Assembly: GCA_963580285.1 (NCBI GenBank) | Contig: OY757020.1 | Location: 95,359,497 to 95,423,496 of the forward strand | Length of the DNA stretch: 64,000 nucleotides | Origin: Lucinisca nassula | Lineage: Eukaryota; Mollusca; Bivalvia; Lucinida; Lucinidae | Direction: 5' to 3' | In this document: positions 31,843 to 42,689 of the stretch, piece after piece | Position numbering within the stretch: position 1 is the stretch's first letter | Layout of the letters: every line of letters begins with the position of its first letter | Made by a program: the position numbers and the translations under genes | The notes under the pieces: model-generated | Database searches by the model: none | What the model saw: only the letters and a program-made list of their open reading frames with translations | What the model was told of the DNA's origin: nothing

Positions 31843-33744
31843 AGCTCACTGAGCACAAAGATGAGCTTTTTTGTTTGGTCTTTGTCCGTCGTCCGTGTGT
31901 GCGTGCGTGCATCCGTCGTCAACTTTTGCTTTAAACGACACTATCCAAAACTGCTGGACAGATTTTGAAACCATTTTACAGGAATGTTCCTGGGTGACCC
32001 TCTACCAAAATTGCTCAATGTTCCGCTAGGGTGAACAAGATGGCCGCCAGAGCTAAAGATAGAAAAGCCTTTAAATGACTTCTTCTCCTTAACCAGTGAA
32101 TGGATTACAAAATAATTTCACAGGAATGTTCCTTGGGTGACCCTCTACCAAAATTGCTCAAATCGTTACGCTCGAATGAACAAGATGGCCACCAGAGCTA
32201 AAAATAGAAAATACCTTTAAACGACTTCTCCTCCTTAACCAGTTCATGGATTTTGAAAAAAAAACACAGGAAGGTTCCTTGGGTGACTCTCTACCAAAAT
32301 TGCTCAAACTATTCCTCTTAGATGAACAAGATGGCTGCCAGAGCTAAAAATAGAAAAACCTTTAAATGACTTCTCCTTAACCAGTGAATGGATTTCAAAA
32401 TAATTTCAAAGGAATGTTCCTTGGGTGACCCTCTACCAATATTGCTCAAATTGTTACGCTCAGATGAACAAGATGGCCACCAGAGCTAAAAATAGAAAAA
32501 CCTTTTAAAGACTTCTTCTCCTTAACAGGTGGATGGATTTAAAAAATAATTTCATAGGAATGTTCCTTGGGTGACCCTCTACCAAAATTGCTCAAATCAT
32601 TCCACTTGCATGAACAAGATGGCTGCCAGAGCTAAAAATAGAAAAACCTTTAAAAGACTTCTCCTCCTTAGCCAGAGCATGGAGTTCGAAATAATTTCAC
32701 TTGAAGATTCCTTGGATGACCCTCCACCAAAATTGCTCAAACCGTTACGCTTGGATGAACAAGATGGCCACCAGAGCTAAAAATAGAAAAACCTTTAAAA
32801 GACTTGTTCTCCTTAACCTGTGAATGTATTTCAAAATAATTTTACATGAGTGTTCCTTGGGTGACCCTCAATCAAAATTTCTCAAACTGTCCTGCTCGGA
32901 TGAACAAGATGGCCGCCAGAGCTAAAAATACATGTATAAAAATCTTTAAAAGTCTTCTTTTCCTTAACTATTGGATGGATTTTGAAATAACTGCACAAGA
33001 ACGATCCTTGTTGGACCCTCTACCAAAATTGCTCTGCTCAGATGAACGCAATGGCCACCAGGGCTAAAAATAGAAAAAAACGACTTCTGGCCCTTACCCA
33101 GTGGATGGATTTCGATATAATTTCACAGGAATGTTTCATGGATGACCCTCTATTAAAATTGTTCAAACAATTCTGCTTGGATGAAAAAGGTGGCCTCTAG
33201 AGCTAATAATAGAAAAACTATTAAATAACTTCTACTGCTTAACCAGTGGATGGATTTCAAATTAATTTTATTATGATAACACATCGGTGTGACATAGTGC
33301 ATTTTTCATATTTCCAAAATGGCAACTTTTCTGATGAAAATCCATGATTTTTTTCTTATCAATGCTCAAAACATAGGTTGTTGGTGCTCGTAAGAACGTG
33401 AGGCCCGTTCTAATGACTACCCACAACCTATGTCTTGGAGTAGAAATAAGAAAAATAATGTATACCCCCTTAAACCCCAGTTTTATCTATATGGAGTGGG
33501 GTTTAGGGGGTCTTCATTTTAAGGACTTGTTCACGTGATGTGTCAGGAATATTCCTTGGGTGATCCTCTTCCAAAATTGCTGAACCCATTGTGCTTGGAT
33601 GAACAAGATGGCTAAAATTATAAAAACCTCCTTGGGTCAACCAAAATTGCTCTAACCAACTACTCTACCATATGTTGCCTACAATTTCATTTGTACAGTA
33701 TGGATCAGGTGAGCGATCCAGGGCCATCATGACCCTCTTGTTTA
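31842..33744 (+). mobile_element. Tandem-array element, ~120-bp units (HINE-like)
   Basis: Starts TAGCTCACTGAGCACAAAGA then CCGTCGTCCGTG. About twelve units follow with GTTCCTTGGGTGACCCTCTA, CCAAAATTGCTCAAA, GATGAACAAGATGGCC and AGCTAAAAATAGAAAAACC. Ends GGTGAGCGATCCAGGGCCAT with the small hairpin AGGGCCATCATGACCCT followed by CTTGTTT. A terminal hairpin at the 3' end is typical of Helitron/Helentron non-autonomous elements (inference). An H MITE interrupts it at 33268-33545. Confidence 0.6.
33268..33545. mobile_element. Family H MITE nested in the tandem array
   Basis: ATGATAACACATCGGTGTGA at the left, damaged hairpin (CTCGTAAGAACGTGAGG/CCCGTTCTAATGAC), CCCCAGTTTTATCTATATGG block and TTCACGTGATGTG at the right. 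Array units resume immediately (ATTCCTTGGGTGATCC), so H inserted after the array formed. Confidence 0.65.
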
Positions 33745-33889
33745 CTTGGAAGCCTTAGAACACTTGTGAATTATGTCACGGTAATCAATAAAAAACCCGA
33801 TTAAACTCTAATTATTCATTGCTTCTGCAACAAACACAGAACAGATAAGGTGGGTATTTTATGACAATTGAAGGATAGTTTTTATCGTT

Positions 33890-33975
33890 TCTCCAGACAA
33901 ACCTGCTGTGGGTATTCATTAGAACCGCCTCTGTGAGGCGGTTCTAATGAATACTCACAACATAGGTTTTAATGG
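33890..33975. repeat. H-type hairpin, TTCATT variant
   Basis: Long stem TGTGGGTATTCATTAGAACC/GGTTCTAATGAATACTCACA with core GCCTCTGTGAGGC. GGAAAACTATCCTTCA and its complement flank it, giving a larger imperfect palindrome (about 33870-34000). Confidence 0.6.
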
Positions 33976-34020
33976 AGAAATTAGGAAAACTATCCTTCAT
34001 AGGACCTTCAATTATCACAC

Positions 34021-34352
34021 CGGCCCCGATAGCTCAGTTGGTAGAGTGTCCGCTCTGGGGAACGGGAGGTCACGGGTTCGATCCCGGGCCGCGACATACC
34101 AAAGTCGTTAAGAATGGTACTAGCTGCTCCTCGTTTGGCACTCAGATTTACGGAGTAGAGCTAGGACTGGTCGACCCAGTGTCAGGATAATATGACTGGG
34201 TGTGGTATCATGTAATGTGTCTGGGACATGATACTTCAGTGAGGCAGCACTATAAAAGTGAGCATTGAGCTCCCTGTCGAAACCAGTCACCGTCGTGATA
34301 TGACTGAAAAATTGTTGAAAGCGACGTTAAACCTGAATTCATACACACACCT
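34021..34352 (+). mobile_element. tRNA-derived SINE, complete
   Basis: The head has A box TAGCTCAGTTGGTAGAGTG and B box GGGTTCGATCCCGGG at tRNA spacing, an internal RNA polymerase III promoter. The body contains GGTATCATGTAATGTGTCTG and CTCCCTGTCG. The 3' end is GAAAGCGACGTTAAACCTG followed by a CA-rich tail. The last block GACGTTAAACC is shared with the otherwise unrelated family S, which suggests a common LINE partner for 3' recognition (inference). Confidence 0.85.
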
Positions 34353-34359
34353 TCAATTA

Positions 34360-35003
34360 TCACAAAATACCAACCTTATCTGTTGCTATGGAAACTTACT
34401 AAGAGCAACATCATTCAGGTTAATTTATTCTAATTTATTTAGTTCAATTGCAATGAAAGGGTCAAACTTGTTTGATTTGCACTCAAACACTCATTCCAGG
34501 TGTTATCACGCACATGCATTGGATAAATTGTACTTATCAATTATCAATAGACCTACCTTTTCAGATTCAATAAGAGTTGTCTCTCTTCGTAATTCTCACA
34601 AACGAAGACACAGAATGTCAACAGACATAAAAAAGCCATGTGAGGGGCAAGTAGAGGGGTTTTCTGACGAAAAAAGGCCGATTTCTCACTTCTAAACAGC
34701 ATCTGGCGGTAGCAGATAGGCCCCGACAGATATGACAAAAATTTGACCCGTCTTATAAAAGAGTATAAGCAAAATCCCACCTTAGGAAAACTGAAAAAGG
34801 GGTCCCGTCTTATAGCCAAATCGCCTTATAGCCGAATTTTTACGGTACTAGCAAATCAGTAATGACAATCAATTTTGTGGCATTCATCAATAGATTAATC
34901 AATTCTATATATATACGTACAGACATAAGGAAAACTGTCCCTCAATTATGACAGAATACCAACCTTACCTGTTGCTATGATCATGGTACTTTTGTTTTTA
35001 CAG
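34360..35003. other. Intron, no element recognised
   Basis: Only the repeated phrase TCAATTATCACAAAATACCAACCTTA-like at both ends of the stretch (about 34355 and 34945), which may reflect a local duplication. 34700-34850 has TCTTATAAAAGAG/TCTTATAGCC words of unknown origin. Confidence 0.35.
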
Positions 35004-35096
35004 CTTCTTCAGTATTTACAAGAATTCTCTCAGAAGATGATCTCCCGAACTCACGAGATTGAGAAAGAAGTAGACAGTCTGGTACATGATACCAAG
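35004..35096 (+). CDS. WASHC2: WASHC2 coding exon b
   Basis: 31 codons reading [20 protein letters not shown] then [11 protein letters not shown]. Acceptor TTTTTACAG at 34995-35003, donor GTAAAT at 35097, phase 0 at both ends. This is the helical LLQ.LQEFSQ...RTHEI segment found in all FAM21 proteins and, in WASH-complex models, part of the head that contacts the other subunits. It joins directly to the preceding DAG of exon a. Confidence 0.93.
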
Positions 35097-35109
35097 GTAA
35101 ATCATTACA

Positions 35110-35478
35110 ATAACATATCCGTACGACATAGTGCATTTTTCACATCTCCAAAATGGCTACTTTTCTGATGAAAATCTGTCAAATTTTTCTTTTAAGAGCA
35201 TTTTTCTTTTAAGAGCTTTGTTCACATCTCCAAAATGGCTACTTTTCTGATGAAAATCTGTCAAATTTTTCTTTTAAATGCTCATAACATAGGTTGTGTG
35301 TGCTCGTTAGAACCGCCTCAATGAGGCAGTTCTAACGAGTACCGGTACCCACAACCTATGTATTGGAGCAGAAATAAGAAAAATAATGATGACCCCCGTA
35401 AACCCCAGCTTTCTCTATATAAAGTGGGGTTTAGGGGGGTCTTCATTTCAAGGACTTGTTCACGTGATGTGTAGGAAT
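35110..35478. mobile_element. Family H MITE with internal duplication
   Basis: CATCTCCAAAATGGCTACTT appears twice (35150 and 35227) before the hairpin CTCGTTAGAACCGCCTCAAT/GAGGCAGTTCTAACGAGTAC. It then has AGAAATAAGAAAAATAATG, the CCCCAGCTTTCTCTATATAA/GTGGGG block and CTTGTTCACGTGATGTG. Confidence 0.7.
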
Positions 35479-35527
35479 GATTGTACAGTGAAAAAACATT
35501 TTGATGGCTGGAACACTGATGGCTTCT

Positions 35528-35712
35528 TTGTTTGTTTGAGTTGAGGTTTAATGTTCCTGCCAACACTATTTAGGTCATTCTGGAGACATTGCTTCCGTTT
35601 TTGTGGGACTTTTACCCAACATTGAGATAAAAAGACATCTTAAGCCCTACTGCCCAAAGAAACTGCTAGGGTTTAAGGAGCAGTCCGAATCGCACCACTT
35701 TTCCTGGGCAGA
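35528..35712 (-). mobile_element. SINE-like family S, partial
   Basis: TTGTTTGTTTGAGTTGAGG, GTTCCTGCCAACACTATTTA and TTACCCAACATTGAGATAAA. Stops in the middle of the element. Part of the tandem duplication at 35262-37250. Confidence 0.7.
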
Positions 35713-35717
35713 CATAG

Positions 35718-37035
35718 ACCTAAATTTTTCTTTTAAATGCTCATAACATAGGTTGTGTGTGCTCGTTAGAACTGCCTCATTGAGGCCGTTCTAACTAGTA
35801 CACCCGGACCTCGTTATAGCACGATTCGTTACAGCACGAATTCGGATATGACACGGTTTTGGTTTGGACCCAAAATTTTCCCCAACCAACATTTATAAAT
35901 ATTATCCAAGGATTGTATCAGGTTTTAAGCACAACAAATTTATTTTCCTCTCACTTTTGACTGCGGTAATACGGTAGCTAACACGGTTTATAACGGTACT
36001 TTTTGATATTTATTGCAGGCTTCCAGCAGGGTTGAATATACAGTATATAAACGTGTTTAGCTTGACACGCATGATAAACATGAACTGCCATCGGCACAAT
36101 CAAAAGTGTTGGCTTAGTGAGATAAAGAGATTAAAGAATTCAGTTACGCAACCGGAAAAAAATATTTATCACGCTCTGTTAAGGATCACTGCTCAGTAGT
36201 AACTTTAAACATCGATGCAGACGATGTGATCGGTCAACTGTAATAAAACTCATTTTCTAGAGCCGCATGTACATGTAAAAGAAAGTCAAATTTATTCCAG
36301 CTTAAAAGCAAATGATAAAACATGTTCAAGATCGATTTTCGCGGTAAAAAAAACATTCAAAAACCACGTGCGCCATTAAAAATCGTTTCAAATGGCTAAA
36401 ATATAAAGGGTAAGACATTTCAAGGGAAGTAATTCAAATTTCTTGTAAGCGTTGATCATTGTCCAGTTCCGAACCCTAACCCGGTAATTTCACCATTGAA
36501 ATGTATTTAACGGTACTGTAGTTCGGTACGGTTCCGGACGCTCAGCTACACCAAAGTAAGCCGGAAACCAGCTATCAAAATGGCGTCATACTCGCTGTCA
36601 AATCGGACGATTTCTGGATATAAAACATGGTTTATCAGCTGGTTTCGATTAAAGTGACTTGTTTGACTTGATGGGCCATGGTATTTACTGCCATTGATTA
36701 GTTCTAAACACATTTAAGTCAGGAAATACGGTCATTAACCGGACCGCACATCATCTTGTTTGGGAAATAATTGATCACCATTGTGTCAATGGTTGATCTG
36801 TGACAAATACGGTCGGCGTTTATAACACGATTCGGTTAACTAACACGGTCCGTTGGTTGGACCCTGAGTTCCGTGTTATAACGAGGTTGAGGTGTACCCA
36901 CAACCTATGTATTGGAGCAGAAATAAGAAAAATAATGAAGACCCCCGTAAACCCCAGCTTTCTCTATATAAAGTGGGGTTTAGGGGGTCTTCATTTCATA
37001 GACTTGTTCACAAGATGTGTAGGAACGATTGTACA
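35718..37035. mobile_element. Family H MITE split by a pogo-like element
   Basis: Left part 35718-35800 reaches GAACTGCCTCATTGAGG and TAACTAGTA. Right part 36895-37035 resumes TACCCACAACCTATG and runs to TTGTTCACAAGATGTG. Together they equal the H copy at 35235-35478, which gives the empty site. Confidence 0.7.
35801..36894. mobile_element. pogo/Tigger-like non-autonomous element, TA TSD
   Basis: TA flanks both ends (35799-35800 and 36895-36896). TIRs are CACC.GGACCTCGTTATAGCACG at the left and the complement of CACCTCAACCTCGTTATAAC at the right. CCTCGTTATA-type ends are characteristic of pogo/Tigger elements. A GGTTTGGACCC/GGTTGGACCC pair lies just inside the TIRs. No transposase frame. A 209-bp relative lies at 48686-48894. 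Confidence 0.75.
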
Positions 37036-37073
37036 GTGAAAAAAATTTTGATGGCTTGAACACTGATGGCTCG

Positions 37074-37245
37074 TTTGTTTGTTTGAGTTGAGGTTTTATG
37101 TTCCTGCCAACACTATTTAGATCATTTTGGAGACATTGCTTCCGATTTTGTGGGACTTTTCCCCAACATTGAGGTGAAAAGACATCTCAAGTCCTACCGT
37201 CCAAAGAAACAACTAGTGTTCACGGAGCTGTTCAACTCGCACCAC
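37074..37245 (-). mobile_element. SINE-like family S, partial
   Basis: Second member of the duplicated H+S pair: GTTCCTGCCAACACTATTTA and CCCCAACATTGAGG, ending at the same internal point as the copy at 35528. Confidence 0.7.
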
Positions 37246-37466
37246 TTCCCCTTTGCCTTTAAAGGCATTTATTCTGTAACAGTATTACACACCGTGTGTT
37301 CATAATTGTTTTATTGCCCCCTGTGGTATACTATCTTTAGCATATCAAAGGCGGCCCCTAATAGGGTGATTAGTAGCTTTTGTTGAATCCCCTCACTGAG
37401 GTACATAAGGGGAAAATCAATAATGTCCACTACAGTCAACAGTTAGTAAATTATTGATTTTCCCAA

Positions 37467-37633
37467 AGGAGAACCCTTACCTGTTGAAGACAGAGGACTT
37501 TTCTTCAGTCAGCACTGAGGGCTACATAATATTATGCAATGAAATGATAAGGAGAACCCTTACCTGTTGAAGACAGAGGACTTTTCTTCAGTCAGCACTG
37601 AGGGCTACATAATATTATGCAATGAAATGATAG
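37467..37633. repeat. Perfect ~83-bp tandem duplication
   Basis: AAGGAGAACCCTTACCTGTT through ATTATGCAATGAAATGAT occurs twice back to back without a visible mismatch. A very recent duplication or an assembly duplication. Confidence 0.9.
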
Positions 37634-37756
37634 ACCTCAATAATCAAGAATAAATGCCTTTAACCCCTAATGTTCTAGTCCGTTTCTCAAGAACCATAAG
37701 AGCTTCATTAATTTTACTTGGTACAAACTTGTATCTTTTGTTGTGGACTTGTTTAA

Positions 37757-37960
37757 CCCACTGCATGCGGGAACCTCCTAAAGGGGTACCTTAGCAAACA
37801 GTGCAGGCCCAGATCAGACACCGCAGAACGCGGCATCTGATCAGGGCCTGCACTATTTGCTAACACAATTTTCTGTCAAAAAAAGAATCGAAATGAAAAA
37901 ATAGGCCTGACACTCCTAATATGACAAATGGACTTGCCGCACATATAGCAAAATTCCTTT
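37757..37960. mobile_element. MITE family J
   Basis: TTAA at 37753-37756, then CCCACTGCATGCGGGAACC, CTAAAGGGGTACCTTAGC and the hairpin GCAAACAGTGCAGGCCCAGA/GGGCCTGCACTATTTGC with inner stem CAGACACCGCAG. The right end is degraded. Confidence 0.6.
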
Positions 37961-37964
37961 ATTG

Positions 37965-38035
37965 AGACCACCTTTGGGACTGTTCAAAAGTGGTCTTAAA
38001 GACCACTTTTGAACAGTCTCAAATGTGGTCTCTGA
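37965..38035. repeat. Palindrome
   Basis: AGACCACCTTTGGGACTGTT...GTCTCAAATGTGGTCT, an imperfect inverted repeat with perfect core GTGGTCTTAAAGACCAC. Confidence 0.6.
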
Positions 38036-38171
38036 CCAGAGGACAGGGTATGCAGAAAACACAAAGAAAGAATCACTCAAACTTTCTAAATATGCTTTTT
38101 AAAGCAGAATTAGTCTTATTTTTTGGTGATCTTAATAGCGGAATTTTCCTGTATAACAATGGAAGAAATAT

Positions 38172-38432
38172 AATGGGCTGCATGATGCTTCCACGCAGAG
38201 CTGAATCCGGCTCGCACACTAGTACTGGTAAACCACTTAGAGGATCTAAGCCTGTCCAGGAACCGCGGTGCGAGGCGGACCGTCCATGCTAATAAACCCT
38301 ATTGGTTTCGTTGGGCAACAGGGCTTGAGGTGTCATTCCATCTCAATGTCGGGTAAAAGTCCCACAAAATTGGAAGCAACGTCTCCAAAATGACCTTTAC
38401 AGTGTTGACGGGGACGTTAAACCTCAAATCCA
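38172..38432 (+). mobile_element. SINE-like family S
   Basis: ATGGGCTGCATGATGCTTCC to GACGTTAAACCTCAAATC, with the tail changed to (CCACC)n-like sequence. Confidence 0.75.
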
Positions 38433-38532
38433 CCACCACCCACCCAACAATGGAAGAGTCCTAGTATTCAAAGAATTAAAAATTTGATATGAAATGACCA
38501 CTCATGTAAGATTTTGTTACTGTATTTTTCAG

Positions 38533-38604
38533 CTGACTGGTGTAAGAGTGAACAATGTTTTCAATGATTTTATCATGCTGGCCAATACTCAGTTTGTTGA
38601 AAAT
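38533..38604 (+). CDS. WASHC2: WASHC2 coding exon c
   Basis: 24 codons starting LTGVRVNNVFNDFIMLANTQ and ending FVEN. Acceptor TTTTTCAG at 38525-38532, donor GTAAGT at 38605, phase 0 at both ends. NVFNDF.ML.NTQF.EN is the family signature that follows the RTHEI helix. The step from exon b (..VHDTK) to this exon preserves the family order, with a slightly shorter link than in vertebrates. Confidence 0.93.
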
Positions 38605-38664
38605 GTAAGTACTGGTAAATATACTGTAAAACATCAATGGTTTAAACACCTGGGTGATAATATA

Positions 38665-39400
38665 ATGTTATTAATCAAGTCATTTCGTATTGGCCCAGGT
38701 ACAGGTCCCCCGTCAGCTGCATTGGCCCGAGGTGCAGCTGACCGAGGACCTGTACCTTGGCCAATGCGAAATGACTTGCAGCTGACCGAGGACCTGTACC
38801 TGGGCCAATGCGAAATGACTTGATTAATGACAATTTTATTAATTGGCACAATTAAAAAACATGATCATTGATTTTTTCGACCTCAGTTGACCTCAGTTAA
38901 TATTGGTTGACCTGGTGTTAATACGGATGACCTCCGATCAATACAGGATAGTCAGTTAATAATAAAATGTTATTGATCAAGTAATTTCGTATTGGCCCAG
39001 CTACAGGTCCGAGGTCTGCTGTATTGGCACGAGGCCGAAGGCAATGACAATTTTATTAATTGACGCAATTAAAAACATGATTTATGATTTTTCAATATTG
39101 GTTGACCTTGTGTAATATACGATAATCAATTTATAATAAAATGTTATTGATCAAGTAATTTCATATTTGCCCAGTTACAGGACCGTGGTGAGCTGTATTG
39201 ACCCCAGGCCGAAGGCCAATACAGCTAACCATGGACCTACCTGTAACTAGGCCAATAATGAATTACTTGGTTAATGACAATTATATTAACTGACACCATT
39301 AAAACATGATTATTGATTTGTGACCTCAGTGTTTATACAGATGACCTCTGAACAATACAGGATAGTCAATTAATAACCACCTGTATGATTCTGGCTGATA
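38665..39400. repeat. Palindromic repeat family Q, three or more copies
   Basis: Three inverted-repeat units (38670-38830, 38965-39060, 39145-39285) with ATTTCGTATTGGCCCAG/CTGGGCCAATGCGAAAT arms, CTGTATTGGC.CGAGGC centres and TGACCTCAGTGTTAATACGG linkers. The first has an extra half copy (TTGCAGCTGACCGAGGACC). Same family as 12560-12960. Confidence 0.65.
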
Positions 39401-39734
39401 CTAAATGCTGCATCATGCTGGATATCATATATTATCATTTACCCCCTATATATATTGCATTGTAACGCACTGACCTGATAAAGATATGCTATCTCAAGAC
39501 AAGTGAGCTTTATCACGTCAACGTGACATTGCACTTTTTTGAATGAACAAGACTACTGGAAAAATGGAGAAAAAAAAATGTTATTGTTACTGGGAAAAAT
39601 GTGAAAAAATACTTGAAAAAAAATATCATAGGAAAAATATGGTCAGCTGATACTAAATATATCGACCGCCAGAATGCTGAGACGCACTGAGGACCATCAA
39701 TAACTGAGCGTAAATTGCTAATTTAAGAGTGTAC

Positions 39735-39912
39735 AAGGGGACAAACTGATAAATAGAATACCAGATTCGTATCATTTGATATCAAGTTTATCAGGCTCGG
39801 CTTCGAGAACGCATGTAGAATCGCTCGGCAAGCCTCGCGATTCTACAAGCGTTCTTGAAGCCTTGCCTGATAAACTTGATATCAAAAGACACTCACCTGG
39901 TATTCTCTATCT
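39735..39912. repeat. Palindrome R with AGGCTTGCCGAG-type loop
   Basis: Arms GGTATTCT/AGAATACCAG and TTTGATATCAAGTTTATCAG/CTGATAAACTTGATATCAAA enclose AGAATCGCTCGGCAAGCCTCGC. The total stem is about 75 bp with a few mismatches. Confidence 0.65.
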
Positions 39913-40056
39913 ATTGTATCATGCTGACTTATGCTGAATACGCTACATATCATAAATAAATGATACTATCGTATCATGCTTAACAGCTATCCCTGATTAT
40001 ATTGCATCCTACAAGCAGTTTGCCCTGCTCATACACCACAACCTCTTGAGTTGTAC

Positions 40057-40220
40057 CATCCATGCTTATAGACCCTATTGGTTTCATTGGGCGACAGGGC
40101 TTGAGATGTCATTTCATCTCAATGTCGGGTAAAACCCAACAAAATTGGAAGCAGCACCTCCTAATTGACCTATACAGTGTTGACGGGGACATTAAACCTC
40201 AAATCAAACAAACAAAATCA
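40057..40220 (+). mobile_element. SINE-like family S, 3' half
   Basis: CCATGCTTATAGACCCTATT to GGGGACATTAAACCTCAAAT(CAAA)n. Confidence 0.72.
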
Positions 40221-40240
40221 GTTGTTTTTAAACTAGTGGT

Positions 40241-40395
40241 TTGTTTGTTTGTTTGTGTTGAGGTTTTACATCCCCGCCAACACTATTTAGACCATTTTGG
40301 AGATATTGCTTCTGATTTTTTGGACTTTTTACCTGACATTGAGATGTAATGACATCTCAAGCTCTTCCACCCCCATAGAAACTGATAGGGTTTCA
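40241..40395 (-). mobile_element. SINE-like family S, 3' half, inverted
   Basis: (TTTG)n then GTTGAGGTTTTACATCCCCG and ACCTGACATTGAGATG. Lies tail to tail with the preceding copy, about 20 bp away. Confidence 0.7.
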
Positions 40396-40639
40396 ACTCA
40401 TCATTGTAAGGTTTATATCTGGGCTTCTCCAGACTTATTTATGTGTCTTTAAACTGGGCTTTAGTCTCTGTATGACCTTAATTGTTGGTAAGACATAAAA
40501 CTCAAAACAAAAGTAAAATATTTTTGCTGTACCCCAGCAATAGACTTAAAGTATTATAATGAGTGGTGTACTATGAGTGCTTAAATTTCTGCGATTGACT
40601 CCCCCAACAATTGATTTATAGTATCAAAAGAAGTTTGTG

Positions 40640-41530
40640 GGTAGGACTGGTTATTCAGAGGTGAAAAGATAAGCAATTATCAATCATGTCATTGTGATTG
40701 ATAATTGATTAGTAATTACTGAAGATTTAGTCTTAATTTTAACCTTCTGGTTTTCTGCCTGAGCATGACTAACCATATGTTATACTTTATGGTATCTATT
40801 CAGAGGGTGGACGACATTTCGGATTTTAGACGAAATGTCGCACCTTTGTTATTTTTCGTCTTTTTTTTCGATTTTTAAACAATCTGCCTGTTGTCTATAT
40901 ACTTATACATATGACACTTTTCTTCTTTTTGCTCAAAATAAACTCATGGGGGCGGTTTTAATGAGTAGCCACAATCTATATTTTGAACAGAAATAGGAAA
41001 AATAGGGTTTTCTCTATAAACCCCAGTTTTACTATATAAAATGTGGGGTTCAATGGGGTTCAAAATTGGATAGGTGTATTTGTGATGTGGTGCATGGAAG
41101 CCTTTGTTACAAAGATACAACCTAAACTATTAACTTTGAAACCATAGAAATTTCATGTCACTGGCAAATAAAGATCAGCCTTCGTAGATCACATGTCTTT
41201 CCTTACCATTATATGTGCAAACAAAACATAGACGAACAAAAATTAGACGAAAAAATTTTAGACATTTTTAGACGAATTTAGACACTTTTCGACGAAATTT
41301 AGACAAAATGTCGTATTCGACGAAATGTCTTTTAGACGAAATGTCCTTTAGACGAAATGGGTTTAGACGAAATGTCATGGATCCTATTCAGATAGACAGG
41401 CCTGAGCAAACAGTGTAGACCCTGATGAGATGCCGCATAATGTGGCATCTCATGTGGGTCTACACTGTTTACCACTCATCTAGCTATTTTAATATTTTAG
41501 ATACAACATTGGGTAGTAAGTTGTACATTA
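40640..41530. mobile_element. Repeat family G, split by a 579-bp insertion
   Basis: 40640-40804 (AGGACTGGTTATTCAGAGG, AATCATGTCATTGTGATTGA) and 41384-41530 (CAGGCCTGAGCAAACAGTGT, CTAGCTATTTTAATATTT) align with the uninterrupted G copies at 47105-47510. Confidence 0.65.
40805..41383. mobile_element. Insertion with 9-bp TSD and GACGAAATGTC repeats
   Basis: CTATTCAGA flanks it exactly (40796-40804 and 41384-41392). Both ends carry GACATTTCG and TTTAGACGAAATG words. The right end has at least five spaced copies of AGACGAAATGTC. 40930-41095 holds a damaged H MITE (CCCCAGTTTTACTATATAAA). A 9-bp duplication with subterminal repeats again points to Mutator-like mobilisation (inference). Confidence 0.65.
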
Positions 41531-41654
41531 CAGTAGACTCTTGTTATCTCAAACTCTGATATCTCAAACAATAGCTTAAATCAAACTAAATTTTGTACAC
41601 TGTTAAGAAATTTTTGCTATATTATATGTTCCTCAGATTTTAACTCTTTTTATC

Positions 41655-41915
41655 TCAAACCAAATATTCCAGTCCCTTGGAGTTTGAGATAGCGAGAATA
41701 TAAGAATCTTATATCGGTGTGAGGGGTGGATCGAAAAATCCGTCCCCAGGGACACTGTCCGGCATCACGAGGCAAGCCTCGTGATGCCGGACAGTGATCC
41801 CGAGGGACGGATGGATCGAAAAATCCATCCCGAGGGACACTGTCCGGCATCACGAGGCTTGCCGAGTGATGCCGGACAGTGATCCCGAGGGACGGATTTT
41901 TCTATCCACACCTCA
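41655..41915. repeat. Tandem pair of long palindromes
   Basis: Two adjacent inverted repeats built from GGATCGAAAAATCC, GTCC..AGGGACACTGTCC, GGCATCACGAGG and the complement. Loops read CAAGCCTCG and CTTGCCGAG. The whole block is also nearly self-complementary from GTGTGAGGGGTGGAT to ATCCACACCTCACAC. Confidence 0.75.
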
Positions 41916-42214
41916 CACCCATATTGGATTCTTTTTCTTGCATACCTTCCATTTCTATTGCGAATTTTTAATGCTGCTGTCACTTCGGTTACCGACGTTC
42001 GCCATTTTGTGATGACACAACAGGAATGTTTAGTGACGTCACGAATGATGCCGTCGCGCATGAGGTTGTAATCAACCAGTGCATTTATCAAACACGCGAT
42101 TATATTCGATTTGGGGTCGGAACACCAGGGTCAGAACATAAATTTCTATCCCAGGGTAAAATCACGGATTTCCTTGTCTGGTGTGCAAGAATAGACTGTA
42201 CGTAACAGTATGAC

Positions 42215-42340
42215 ATTTGTATTCGGATAGACAGGCCTGAGCAAACAGTGTAGACCCTTATGAGACACCACAAAATGCGGTACACTTTTTGCCACGCGTC
42301 TAAGTATTTTAGATACAACATTGGGAAGTAAATATTACTT
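42215..42340. repeat. Family G fragment
   Basis: GACAGGCCTGAGCAAACAGT, ACCCTTATGAGACACCAC and TTTTAGATACAACATTGGG match the G core. The hairpin has lost part of one arm. Confidence 0.5.
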
Positions 42341-42689
42341 ACCAAACTTTTGATTACTAGCAAATCAGCAAGGATAGTTATTTTTGTGGATTTTATCGAT
42401 GGCATGGTATTCAGCGTCATATTTTTTTCCAATTCAGGCATGGCCTAAGCAAACAAGGCCAACAATGAATGTTGCATAACGTCATATATGGGGATTCTAT
42501 TTTTGTCACGAACTAAAAACAGATCTAACTAGTGTTCGAAACCTAGTTAGGGAATCCCTCTCAAACTCGTTTACCTGTCATCATAATTGTTCGCATTATT
42601 GCATAAAATGCATTCATTTGTATTGTTTTAAAGAAAAATACCGGCTATATGTATTTTATTTTAGATGTGGTTGTACAGTCAGTGCTTTT

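Noticed and set aside
34021..34100. Possible functional tRNA gene
   Set aside because: A and B boxes are good, but the acceptor stem does not pair and the same head continues into a dispersed SINE body with copies at 6.4 and 46.1 kb.
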